Positions 40,038-48,465 of a stretch of 64,000 bases of DNA are shown piece after piece (position 1 is the first letter of the stretch; each line of letters begins with the position of its first letter). The translations under genes were made by a program, and so were the position numbers. The notes below the pieces were generated by a model. That model ran no database searches, was not told the DNA's origin, and saw only the letters and a program-made list of their open reading frames with translations. The stretch lies in the NCBI GenBank assembly GCA_943842625.1, contig CALTCK010000004.1:1-64000 (forward strand). Reading direction: 5' to 3'. This DNA comes from an uncultured Flavobacteriaceae bacterium. GTDB taxonomy: Bacteria; Bacteroidota; Bacteroidia; Flavobacteriales; Flavobacteriaceae.

Positions 40038-41249
40038 ATGACATTAACGGATTTCAAAAATACACATTTCTTATTGTTATTATTAACTATAACAACTTGT
40101 TTTTGTTGTAAAAGTCAATCCAAAAATAAATTAATCTCTAATAATATTGTCCTTGGAGCAGATCAAGTAAATGAATATCTTCCATTATTAAAAAATAAAA
40201 AAGTGGCTGTTGTAGCGAATCAAACTTCAATAATCAATTTTAAAATAGATTCAAGCGCTCACATAATTGATTATTTACACCAAAAAAACATACCTATTAA
40301 ATATGTTTTCGCTCCTGAGCATGGGTTCAGAGGTAAAGCAGATGCAGGAGAACTAATTAAAGATGGTATTGATAATAAAACTGGAATCCCTATTGCTTCT
40401 TTATATGGTGAAAATAAAAAACCTTCAATCCAACAATTAGATGGTGTTGAAATTATCATTTTTGACATTCAAGATGTGGGAGCTCGATTTTATACTTATA
40501 TTTCAACCTTGCACTATATCATGGAGGCTTGTGCTGAAGCTAATATTCCGTTGATTGTTTTGGATCGTCCAAATCCAAATGGTAGTTTTATTGATGGACC
40601 CGTTCTGGAAAAAGCGCATAGAAGTTTTGTAGGTATGCATCCCGTTCCAGTAGTACATGGTATGACTATCGGAGAATATGCACAAATGATTAACGGAGAA
40701 GGATGGTTGTCAAAAGAAGTTAAATGTGAACTCTTAATTGTTAAAATGAAAAATTATTCACACCAAACAACTTATTCTTTACCCATTAAACCTTCCCCAA
40801 ATCTTCCTAATGACACCTCTATCAACTTGTATCCAAGCCTTTGTTTTTTTGAAGGAACTTATTTGAGTGCAGGTCGAGGAACAGAAATACAATTCCAACT
40901 ATTTGGCGCTCCAAATCTATCGCCAGAATTATATCCCTTTACTTTTACACCAAGAGCTAATGAAGGAGCTAAAACTCCGAAATTTAAAAATAAATTGTGC
41001 TACGGAAAGGATTTAAGAAATACTGAAAAACTAACTAAATTAAACCTTGAATGGTTAATAAATGCTTATCGTCAAACAGAAAAAAATAACACTTTTTTTT
41101 CACCATTTTTTACAAAATTAGCTGGAACAAAAAAGCTTCAAGAACAAATTGAAAAAGGATATACTTATGCAGAAATAAGAAAAACTTGGCTTAAAGATTT
41201 AAATAATTACGATTTATTACGTGAAAAATATTTATTGTATGATAGATAA
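40038..41249 (+). CDS. NamZ-like exo-beta-N-acetylmuramidase (DUF1343), lipoprotein
   Basis: 403 residues. MTLTDFKNTHFLLLLLTITT followed by a CFCC lipobox region suggests an envelope lipoprotein. VVANQTSI, FAPEHGFRGKADAGE, GIPIASLYGENKKP, FDIQDVGARFYTYISTLHY, LDRPNPNG and AGRGTEIQFQLFGAP are DUF1343 hallmarks. The family member NamZ removes terminal N-acetylmuramic acid from peptidoglycan fragments during cell-wall recycling. Divergent from the LolC/E-like gene with only nine bases between start codons, and convergent with YkgJ with a two-base gap. Confidence 0.9.
   Translation: MTLTDFKNTHFLLLLLTITTCFCCKSQSKNKLISNNIVLGADQVNEYLPLLKNKKVAVVANQTSIINFKIDSSAHIIDYLHQKNIPIKYVFAPEHGFRGKADAGELIKDGIDNKTGIPIASLYGENKKPSIQQLDGVEIIIFDIQDVGARFYTYISTLHYIMEACAEANIPLIVLDRPNPNGSFIDGPVLEKAHRSFVGMHPVPVVHGMTIGEYAQMINGEGWLSKEVKCELLIVKMKNYSHQTTYSLPIKPSPNLPNDTSINLYPSLCFFEGTYLSAGRGTEIQFQLFGAPNLSPELYPFTFTPRANEGAKTPKFKNKLCYGKDLRNTEKLTKLNLEWLINAYRQTEKNNTFFSPFFTKLAGTKKLQEQIEKGYTYAEIRKTWLKDLNNYDLLREKYLLYDR
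40055..40062 (-). promoter_or_regulatory. TAnnTTTG -7 element of the LolC/E-like gene, inside the NamZ coding region
   Basis: TATTTTTG on the minus strand overlaps codons 6-9 of the divergent NamZ-like gene. A start near 40049 leaves about 20 bases before the GTG. Confidence 0.45.
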
Positions 41250-41251
41250 TT

Positions 41252-41800
41252 TTAGCCGCCTCCTTTTCTAAACTTTTCTCGAGGTTTCCCTCCATTATCA
41301 GAGTACTGAACTGGCAACGCCTTTTTTAATGCTTCCATTATATTATAGGTAGCTGGACAAATTGCTGTATTGGCAATAGTCACAGTCTCAATTTGTTGAA
41401 ACCGCCTTCTATTTGTATGAGGATATTCCCGACAGGCCTTTGGGCGAACATTGTAAATACTACATTCATTGTCAGGCATCAAAAAAACACAGGGAATAAG
41501 TTTAAATGAAAATTCATGATCCTCTCCCACCTCTAAATATTGTTCAATAAACTTTTGTTCTTTCATTTTCAAATGTTTAGAAATCCTTGCAATATCTTGA
41601 TCATTTAACCAAGGTGCTGTTGTTTTACAACAGTTAGCACATTGCAAACAATTAGTCTTTTTAAACTCTTTATCATGCAACTCTACCATCAATTTATCTA
41701 AATGTTTCGGCGGTTTTTTCCGAAGCTTTTTAAATAATTTTTTATTTTCGTTCTCCTTATCTTTGGCCTTCTTTGGTAGCTGTTTCAATATGTTATCCAT
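41252..41800 (-). CDS. YkgJ family cysteine cluster protein
   Basis: 182 residues from the ATG at 41798-41800. Cysteines in NCLQCANCCKTTAP, IPCVFL, CSIYNVRPKACREYP and ICPATYN form the YkgJ (CxxCxxCC) pattern, thought to bind zinc or an Fe-S cluster. The N-terminus is lysine-rich. An ATG at 41809 would add three residues but overlaps the -7 box, so the downstream ATG is preferred. Function not established. Confidence 0.85.
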   Translation of the reverse strand: MDNILKQLPKKAKDKENENKKLFKKLRKKPPKHLDKLMVELHDKEFKKTNCLQCANCCKTTAPWLNDQDIARISKHLKMKEQKFIEQYLEVGEDHEFSFKLIPCVFLMPDNECSIYNVRPKACREYPHTNRRRFQQIETVTIANTAICPATYNIMEALKKALPVQYSDNGGKPREKFRKGGG

Positions 41801-41806
41801 AGACTC

Positions 41807-41814
41807 CAAAAGTA
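41807..41814 (-). promoter_or_regulatory. TAnnTTTG -7 element of the YkgJ gene
   Basis: TACTTTTG on the minus strand, only six bases before the preferred ATG, implying a nearly leaderless message. Confidence 0.45.
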
Positions 41815-41831
41815 CTAAAAGCTACAGACTT

Positions 41832-42539
41832 ATGAATGATTTAATTGGGCAAGCATTGTTAGATTATCAAAACAATCATTATACAGATGATTTGTATACT
41901 GAAACAAATATCAGTGAACTAGATGTTTTACCCCTTCCCTATCTCTTCAGAAATTTTGATGCCATGTCTCCACTAGAGCAATTAGCATTAAGAACTGCGG
42001 ATGGGAAAATTCTCGACGTAGGGTGTGGAGCCGGAAGTCATTCGCTTTATCTTCAAGAATCAGGCAATGAAGTAACAGGAATTGACATCTCTGTTGGTGC
42101 CATAAAAGTTTGTAGATTAAGAGGTCTAACAAAAGTAAAAGCAATCGATATACTTCAATTAAATGAAGAAAAATTTGATGCTATTTTATTGTTAATGAAT
42201 GGCACCGGAATTTTCCAAAAGTTAGATTATGTATCCAACTACCTTCAACATTTAAAAAAACTATTAGCGAAAAATGGTCAAATCCTTATCGATTCAACCG
42301 ACTTAAGATATATGTATGATCAGGGTGAGCAAGAAGGAAGTATTTTAGTCCCAGCTGGAAATTATTATGGTGAGCTAGAATTTACGATTCATTATAAAGA
42401 TTTTAGAAGCGAACCATTTGACTGGTTATATCTTGATCCTAGAACATTCAAAAAATTAGCTAATAAAAATGGATTAAACTTTGAAATTATAGGTGCTGGA
42501 AAAAATTATGATTATTTAGCCAAGTTAACCGTTATTTAG
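41832..42539 (+). CDS. Class I SAM-dependent methyltransferase
   Basis: 235 residues from ATG 41832 (MNDLIGQALLDYQNNHYTDD); an upstream extension would overlap the divergent YkgJ gene and its promoter. ILDVGCGAGSHSLYL is motif I for SAM binding, VTGIDIS the acidic strand-2 end, and FDAILLLMNGTGIF motif IV/post I. The LYLDPRTFKKLANKNG tail is common to small cytosolic methyltransferases of unknown substrate. It overlaps the convergent downstream gene by 8 bases. Confidence 0.87.
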   Translation: MNDLIGQALLDYQNNHYTDDLYTETNISELDVLPLPYLFRNFDAMSPLEQLALRTADGKILDVGCGAGSHSLYLQESGNEVTGIDISVGAIKVCRLRGLTKVKAIDILQLNEEKFDAILLLMNGTGIFQKLDYVSNYLQHLKKLLAKNGQILIDSTDLRYMYDQGEQEGSILVPAGNYYGELEFTIHYKDFRSEPFDWLYLDPRTFKKLANKNGLNFEIIGAGKNYDYLAKLTVI

Positions 42540-43065
42540 TATAGCCTGCCTTAGCTAGTGCCCCCATTCCTTTAGCAAACAACTCTTTTTTCCATTCTCG
42601 AGCAATTTTTTCAGTATCCTTCTCAAAATCTTCACTTATAGAATCTATTTTGTTAGCTAACTTACTCTCATTAAAATTATCTATGAATGCTTTTTCCTCT
42701 AAAGTGACCTCTTTATTTTTTATCAATTTAGTTGCTGCAGACGAGCTGTAAAAATTAAGCAACACCTTAATTTCGTCATGAGAAAAATATTTTCTGTAGG
42801 CGAAAGCTTGTATTGCGATAAGTTCATTTAAACTTTCTTTTTTAGTTTCTCTAAAACTATTCCAAAATGATAGTGGCGTGTTTTCTGCTGCTATACGAAC
42901 TCTTAATGATGTTAACGTTTTTTCGTACTCAAAATCGTACTTTTCAATAGTACCGTTACAATTTAATAGTTTTACAATATCTGATTGATATTGATCTATT
43001 TGTGCTGAAGAATTTATACTGAAAATAAAAAAAAATGTAAATAAGAAAATATTAAGTTTATTCAT
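42532..43065 (-). CDS. Exported protein, DUF2059-like
   Basis: 177 residues with a signal peptide (MNKLNIFLFTFFFIFSINSS AQ) and an all-helical body. YRKYFSHDEIKVLLNFYSSS resembles the core of DUF2059, found in secreted or periplasmic proteins of unknown function. It is upstream of no obvious partner; the 36 bases to the CDP-glycerol-type transferase hold nothing clear. Confidence 0.65.
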   Translation of the reverse strand: MNKLNIFLFTFFFIFSINSSAQIDQYQSDIVKLLNCNGTIEKYDFEYEKTLTSLRVRIAAENTPLSFWNSFRETKKESLNELIAIQAFAYRKYFSHDEIKVLLNFYSSSAATKLIKNKEVTLEEKAFIDNFNESKLANKIDSISEDFEKDTEKIAREWKKELFAKGMGALAKAGYTK

Positions 43066-43101
43066 AGTCGATGAGATATATTAAATACTGTTTTATTTCT
43101 A

Positions 43102-44139
43102 TCAAATTTTTCCAAATATTTTATTGATTTTATATCGACGAAACCATGAAATTACTCTTTTTTCTGGAACACCGTTATTTTCAATGAATGTTTCCACTGC
43201 ATTAACCATACGAATTGCTGATTTCCCATCAGTATATGGATGGTAATCTTTTAAAATAACTGCACGTTTTTCTTTAAAAGAATCATCTATTAAATTTTCA
43301 GCGACTTTTTGAACTAAATTACTTGGAGTTAATAAATTTTCACAATGACTAATTTTATTGAAATTTTTAAATGTGATTACTGGCTTATCAAGAAGTAAAA
43401 ATTCGTAAACCACTGACGATGTATCGCTAATCATGAGATCAGCTATCAATAAATATTTAATAATATTTTGTTCTTTGATATACAATACGTTCGCAAATTT
43501 ATTAGCTATTTCCTGATATTGATCAATTAAATCTTTGGCCATTAAATCGTGAAATTTAATAATGATAAGATAATTTTTATTAGCTGCAAGCGCTTCAATT
43601 TGAGATGACAAAAACCGAGCACTTGTTAATGATGGTGAAAATGTAGGTGCATAAAGAATAATTTTTTTTGAATTAGAATTATGAAGTAAAATTTCTTTTT
43701 CATGGTCATATTTATGAACTTCATTACCGTAAATATCTAATTTTGGCCACCCTGTTTCGATTACACTAAAATCGTTATGTTTTGCTGCTGCTTTTGAAAA
43801 CCATTTTGTAAAATATGGCCCTTGGGTTAAGTATAAATCAAAATAACTTCTAATTCTGAAGTGCCCTTTTTTTTCGCCAGCTAATCCATGAAAAACTTGA
43901 GTTTTAACTCCTCTTAAATAGTATGGCACTTCATTTCCTGGGACAAAAATAGCATCACTTTGAAAAGTAATGATATCTTTAATATGCGTAGTTAAATTTT
44001 CATCTCGGTAAGGAAATTTTTCAACAATAGCAGCTCTTACAAACCAAATATATTCATAATTTCTCGCCTTTAAAACCTGCATAATGGGATAGAGAATTCC
44101 AAAAGAATACGGGTTCATACAAAACAGGACAGTCTTCAT
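43102..44139 (-). CDS. CDP-glycerol glycerophosphotransferase-like (TagB/TagF family)
   Basis: 345 residues from ATG 44137-44139. An in-frame TTG at 44145 is possible but less likely. QVFHGLAGEKKG, ETGWPKLDIYG, KKIILYAPTFSPSLTSARFL, KFHDLMAKDL and MISDTSSVVYEFLLLDKPVI are landmarks of the glycerophosphotransferase GT-B fold. In Gram-positives these enzymes add glycerol- or ribitol-phosphate from CDP-polyols to teichoic acids. The gene lies six bases after a nucleotidyltransferase gene, suggesting a two-gene pathway that adds a polyol-phosphate or similar group to a surface glycan. No N-terminal membrane segment. Confidence 0.82.
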   Translation of the reverse strand: MKTVLFCMNPYSFGILYPIMQVLKARNYEYIWFVRAAIVEKFPYRDENLTTHIKDIITFQSDAIFVPGNEVPYYLRGVKTQVFHGLAGEKKGHFRIRSYFDLYLTQGPYFTKWFSKAAAKHNDFSVIETGWPKLDIYGNEVHKYDHEKEILLHNSNSKKIILYAPTFSPSLTSARFLSSQIEALAANKNYLIIIKFHDLMAKDLIDQYQEIANKFANVLYIKEQNIIKYLLIADLMISDTSSVVYEFLLLDKPVITFKNFNKISHCENLLTPSNLVQKVAENLIDDSFKEKRAVILKDYHPYTDGKSAIRMVNAVETFIENNGVPEKRVISWFRRYKINKIFGKI

Positions 44140-44145
44140 GAGCAA

Positions 44146-44826
44146 TTAAACTATTTCGTTGGCATTTAATAAATCTTCTTTAAAATCTACTTCAATACAA
44201 TTATAGGCTGAAATATCTACAACCTTTATTTTTAGATTATTTTTAGCTATGGCCATTTCAAGACCCTTTTCAAAGTAATCATGATCATTGCATTTTTCGA
44301 GTTGATCGATAAAAATATCCAAATCATTAGAAGAAATAAAGTTAATTCCAACAGCCTCGCCCAAGCCATTTTTAACATTTTTAGAAAGATCTAATACGTA
44401 CCCATCTTTAAGTGTGTACTTTACTTCCTCCTCGGAAACACTCTGAGTATTTACCGATACAAACGATTGATTATTATTTATTTCGTCCAATAAAAGTGAT
44501 AATAATTGTGGGTCAAAAACAACATCTCCATTAAACCATAAAATAGAATTTCCGCGATGTTTTTTTAAAGCACGTAATAAACTTTTGGAGGTGTTTGTCG
44601 TATCAAAAAATGGGTTGTAGACATAATTAACCTCAGGAAATTGTTCCATAATTAAGTTTTTTTTAAAACCTACAACTGTAGTGATATCGTTTACATCAAA
44701 ATAAGTGGTGATATTGTCAATCTGTCGTTGCATAATACTTTTCCCGTTTTTTAGAGGTGTTAAAGGCTTTGGAAATGGATTTCCTAAACGAGAACCAATA
44801 CCTGCAGCTAATATTATGATCTTCAT
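44146..44826 (-). CDS. Sugar-phosphate/choline-type nucleotidyltransferase
   Basis: 226 residues, a GT-A-like nucleotidyltransferase. MKIIILAAGIGSRLGNPFPK is the nucleotide-binding motif, WFNGDVVFDP supplies a metal Asp, and NTTNTSKSLL-like FDTTNTSKSLLRAL plus the C-terminal YNCIEVDFKEDLLNAN resemble LicC/phosphocholine or polyol-phosphate cytidylyltransferases. CTP is the likely nucleotide, from family resemblance and the adjacent CDP-glycerol-type transferase, but this is inference. Confidence 0.78.
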   Translation of the reverse strand: MKIIILAAGIGSRLGNPFPKPLTPLKNGKSIMQRQIDNITTYFDVNDITTVVGFKKNLIMEQFPEVNYVYNPFFDTTNTSKSLLRALKKHRGNSILWFNGDVVFDPQLLSLLLDEINNNQSFVSVNTQSVSEEEVKYTLKDGYVLDLSKNVKNGLGEAVGINFISSNDLDIFIDQLEKCNDHDYFEKGLEMAIAKNNLKIKVVDISAYNCIEVDFKEDLLNANEIV

Positions 44827-44982
44827 ACGTTACTATTTTTATTTTAAATTGTTCGCCAATCTACCTAGAATTCAATATGCTTTATTTTGGCAAAAAAACT
44901 GATTGTAAATATATTGTTTTACTAAATATACTGCAACAATTATACTTTAATTAGATACTAAAAGTAGTTCATTAAAAGTTTT

Positions 44983-46623
44983 TTACTGTTTTTTACCTAA
45001 GTCATAAACCATTTCTCCATTGATAAAATTTGCTACTACTTTTATGGTAGGTATTTCTTTTTCAGAAACAGTCATGATATTTTGATCTAAAACTACAAAA
45101 TCTGCAAACTTACCTTTTTCTATAGAACCCTTTTCATTTTCCTCGAAATTAGAGTAGGCAGCCCATATAGTCATTCCTTTGAGTGTTTCTTCTCTTGACA
45201 ATCCTTCCTCTTTTCGAAAACCGTTTTCAGGATAATTTTCTATATCTTTTCTTGCTACAGCAGCATAAAAAGTATGCATTGGATTTACTTTCTCAATTGG
45301 AAAATCGGTCCCTAAAGCGACTAAACCCGATTTTTTTAATAAAGTTTTGTAAGAATAGGCACCCATAAGTCGATGACTTCCAACCCTATCCTCTACCCAA
45401 TACATATCGCTAGTAGCATGACTTGGTTGTATAGATGGTATAATTTTTTTTGAAAAATAAGAGAAGTCTGAAGGGCTCACTATTTGTGCATGCTCTACTC
45501 TCCACCTTGGATCTTTTTGGTTTTTTACAGATTTGCTATATACTCTTAGAACAGTAATGTTCGCAGAATCACCGATGGCATGAGTATTCATTTGATAACC
45601 CGCTTTGACAATCATTTTCGCCAATGAATCTAGTTCTTTTTCAGTGGTAATCATAGTGCCATGTTGTCCTTCTTGATCGCTATAATGCTTCCGCATAGCA
45701 GCTCCTCTGGAACCTAACGCACCATCGGCCCAGATCTTAACTGAACGAACATTCATTCGATCAGTTTTAATAATTCCTTTATTCAAAAAATAAGTTAAAT
45801 CTTCTTTATCTTTCGTGATCATTGCATAAATGCGTAATGCCATATCACCAGATCGTTGTAGTGAATCCATTAATGTAATAGTAGCTCGATCAGTACCCGC
45901 TTCGTCAATAGTAGTTAATCCAAAAGATAAACATTTTTTTTCTGCGTCCTTAAGAGCTTTGATATAGAAATCTTTATCTTTTTTAGGATAAGTATCCCAA
46001 ACTAACTGCATTGGTGTATCAATTAGAAGACCGCTCGGCTCTCCCTCAACAAGTATTACTTTACCACCAGGGATATTAGTTTCAGAATTAATTTTGGCCA
46101 AATTAAGTGCTTTACTATTAACAATCATAGCATGTCCGTCGATTCTTTCCAAAGAAACGGGTAGGTCAGGAAACAATGAGTCTAATTCTTTTTTAGTTGG
46201 ATATTCTTTAATTGTCCAATCGTTTTGATCCCAGCCTCTTCCAATAAGGTATGCTGTTTTATTTTTTTTTTGAAAATCTAGAACCCTTTTTAATACTTCT
46301 TCATAACTTTTTGTACCAGTTAAATCAACTTGTTGCAATGAAATTCCTAGATACATTAAATGCGCGTGAGCGTCTATGATTCCAGGAATTATAGTTTGAT
46401 TTTTAGCATCATAAACATCCGAAAAATCATATTTATCAACTAACTCTTGAAGCTTTCCTACTTCTTCAATTTTTCCAGCTTTAACTACAAAAGCTTCTGC
46501 CTTTTCAAAATTTTCATTGACCGTGTAAATAGTGGCATTTTTTACTAACAAATCTGTCTGAAGCTTGTTAGAAGAACAAGAAACAATAAGAATAAGGACG
46601 AATAAATAAAGTATATTTTTCAT
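44983..46623 (-). CDS. Amidohydrolase (YtcJ-like), lipoprotein
   Basis: 546 residues from ATG 46623 (MKNILYLFVLILIVSCSS, lipobox LIVSC); a longer reading would add 14 residues ahead of the signal. IIPGIIDAHAHLMYLG holds the metal-binding HxH, NTHAIGDSAN and RWRVEHAQIV give further His ligands, and LVALGTDFPIEKVNP the catalytic Asp. YtcJ-type amidohydrolases hydrolyse N-acyl or cyclic amides; the substrate is unknown. Envelope-anchored by prediction. It follows the broken outer-membrane barrel gene. Confidence 0.9.
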   Translation of the reverse strand: MKNILYLFVLILIVSCSSNKLQTDLLVKNATIYTVNENFEKAEAFVVKAGKIEEVGKLQELVDKYDFSDVYDAKNQTIIPGIIDAHAHLMYLGISLQQVDLTGTKSYEEVLKRVLDFQKKNKTAYLIGRGWDQNDWTIKEYPTKKELDSLFPDLPVSLERIDGHAMIVNSKALNLAKINSETNIPGGKVILVEGEPSGLLIDTPMQLVWDTYPKKDKDFYIKALKDAEKKCLSFGLTTIDEAGTDRATITLMDSLQRSGDMALRIYAMITKDKEDLTYFLNKGIIKTDRMNVRSVKIWADGALGSRGAAMRKHYSDQEGQHGTMITTEKELDSLAKMIVKAGYQMNTHAIGDSANITVLRVYSKSVKNQKDPRWRVEHAQIVSPSDFSYFSKKIIPSIQPSHATSDMYWVEDRVGSHRLMGAYSYKTLLKKSGLVALGTDFPIEKVNPMHTFYAAVARKDIENYPENGFRKEEGLSREETLKGMTIWAAYSNFEENEKGSIEKGKFADFVVLDQNIMTVSEKEIPTIKVVANFINGEMVYDLGKKQ

Positions 46624-46671
46624 TTTTTCAGTTTCAACTAATTGTAAAAATAATCGATTCAACATAACTAT

Positions 46672-48436
46672 TTACCAGTCAAATTTATAAGAAGCACCCA
46701 ACATACCTTGAGCTCCTTGCACCTTATAATTAGCCCATTCCTGATAATTATTACCCAACAAGTTATTACCTCTGGCATATATGGATAGTTGGTTACTAAA
46801 TTGATAAACTAGCTGCACATTAGCGTCAAAATAGCTATCTAAAATTAGAAGTTCATTGCCTGAAGGAATCGTCAAAGAATTATTAATTAAATCTGTTCGC
46901 TCTCCAACAAAAAACAGAGATAATCCTCCATAAAATTTTTCAGTGATATTGAAATCAGCGGTTAACGTAGTTTCAAATTTTGGAAGATTCCATGCTTTAA
47001 TTTCACTTCTAAATTCATAATTATATAATGTTGCGTTTATTTCGACATTAAAATTTTTAGAGACGTCAAAATTTAATTCTCCAAAAAAGGATAGTGTCTT
47101 AAGTTCTTCATAGGTTACCTTAAAAGAATTACCATATTCATAACCCTTCTAATTCTAGGGATTGACCTTTGTATGGATTCAAAACAAATAAGGATCTGTC
47201 ATCTTCGTTTAAATAAGACACTCTCACATCAAAGCTGATATTATTGATTAATTCTCCTTTTAAACCACCAAATCCATCATATAATTCTCTGGTAGGTGTA
47301 ATCCTTAAAGTTGGAGATAAATAAGGGTTTTGCTCTTTAAAATTATCGTAAGAATTTTGTTTCAAACCTCCTTCCAATCCTGCATAAGCAACTAGTTGCT
47401 CATTCAGTAACCCGTACGATGCATTTATTTTTGGATAGACATAAAAAGCTGTTTTACTTTTTTCCAAATCTGATGATAAGTATCCTGCAAATCCTACTGA
47501 TAAAATTAATTGTTCATAGTTAAAATCATAGCTAGGTAATATACCTACATTAAAAAAACCAAAATCAATCCCATTAGTATTATTATAATTTCTACTAAAA
47601 TTTCCATTTAAAAAATCAATATCCATTTTAATTTTAAAAGGAATATCTATCGTTTTTAAACTAAATTCTGGATGGGCTTTAAAGTTGAACTCAGAAGAAG
47701 AATAACGATCAGTTGTAACCCCCAAGCTAACTACTACCTTTTCAAAATAAGAATCATCTTTAGCTACAGTACCTTCCACTTCACCATTGTAGTAGATTTG
47801 TTTTGAATCTATTGAGTTTAAAAGTTCTGGACTAGCAAAATCAAATAAATTATTTAAGCCATACCAATTATAAATTTGGTGTTTTAATTTTGCTTTTAGC
47901 GCATAACTCATTTCTTTTTGATTGCTGGTATAATTTAGTTCGAATTGACTATTGTAAAATTGATCATCTAAATAAATATTTTTGATTCCGCCTTGTGAAG
48001 AGTTATGTTTAAAAAATAGACCGATATTATCGGTAGCACTTATTTCAAAGTTATTGGAAAACTGCGCAATCATATTAGTATAATTTCCAATTCCTATAAA
48101 TGCAAAATTATCATAAAGTTGAAGAGGTGCTGTTTTTTCAAGACGAATCACTTTACCTTTAGCTGGATTAAAAGTAGAGGCTACGGGAATCGAAAAGGTA
48201 GAATACGTAACTTTTCTTTTTTTGAAATTTGAAGTATCAATTTTTAATGGGTTTTCTCTTATTTTAAAGGCATCTGAAATTGACGGCGAATAAGGTTTTA
48301 CTATATTCACTATCGCTGTTTCTAAAGTATCCTTCTTTTGAGCCTTTAAGGTCTCTAAAGAAGACGAAAAAAATAAAACAACAAGAAAAGTAATAGCTAA
48401 GCTGTTGTTTGGTATAAAATAGATTTGTGTTTTCAA
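46672..48436 (-). pseudogene. Outer-membrane beta-barrel (TonB-receptor-like), single frameshift
   Basis: If one base is removed near 47142-47143 the region is one gene of 587 residues. The upstream piece (48436 to 47138) ends SLELEGL then stop; skipping one T yields EGYEYGNSFKVTYEELKTLS and continues to the natural end GMLGASYKFDW. Signal peptide (start TTG, MKTQIYFIPNNS...) and alternating beta strands ending in aromatic F/W fit an outer-membrane barrel; the C-terminal ANYKVQGAQGMLGASYKFDW matches TonB-dependent receptor ends, but no plug domain is seen. It is 29 bases downstream of the TPR gene, probably one operon. Confidence 0.75.
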
Positions 48437-48465
48437 TTTTAATTTAATTTTTAGTCAGACCTACG

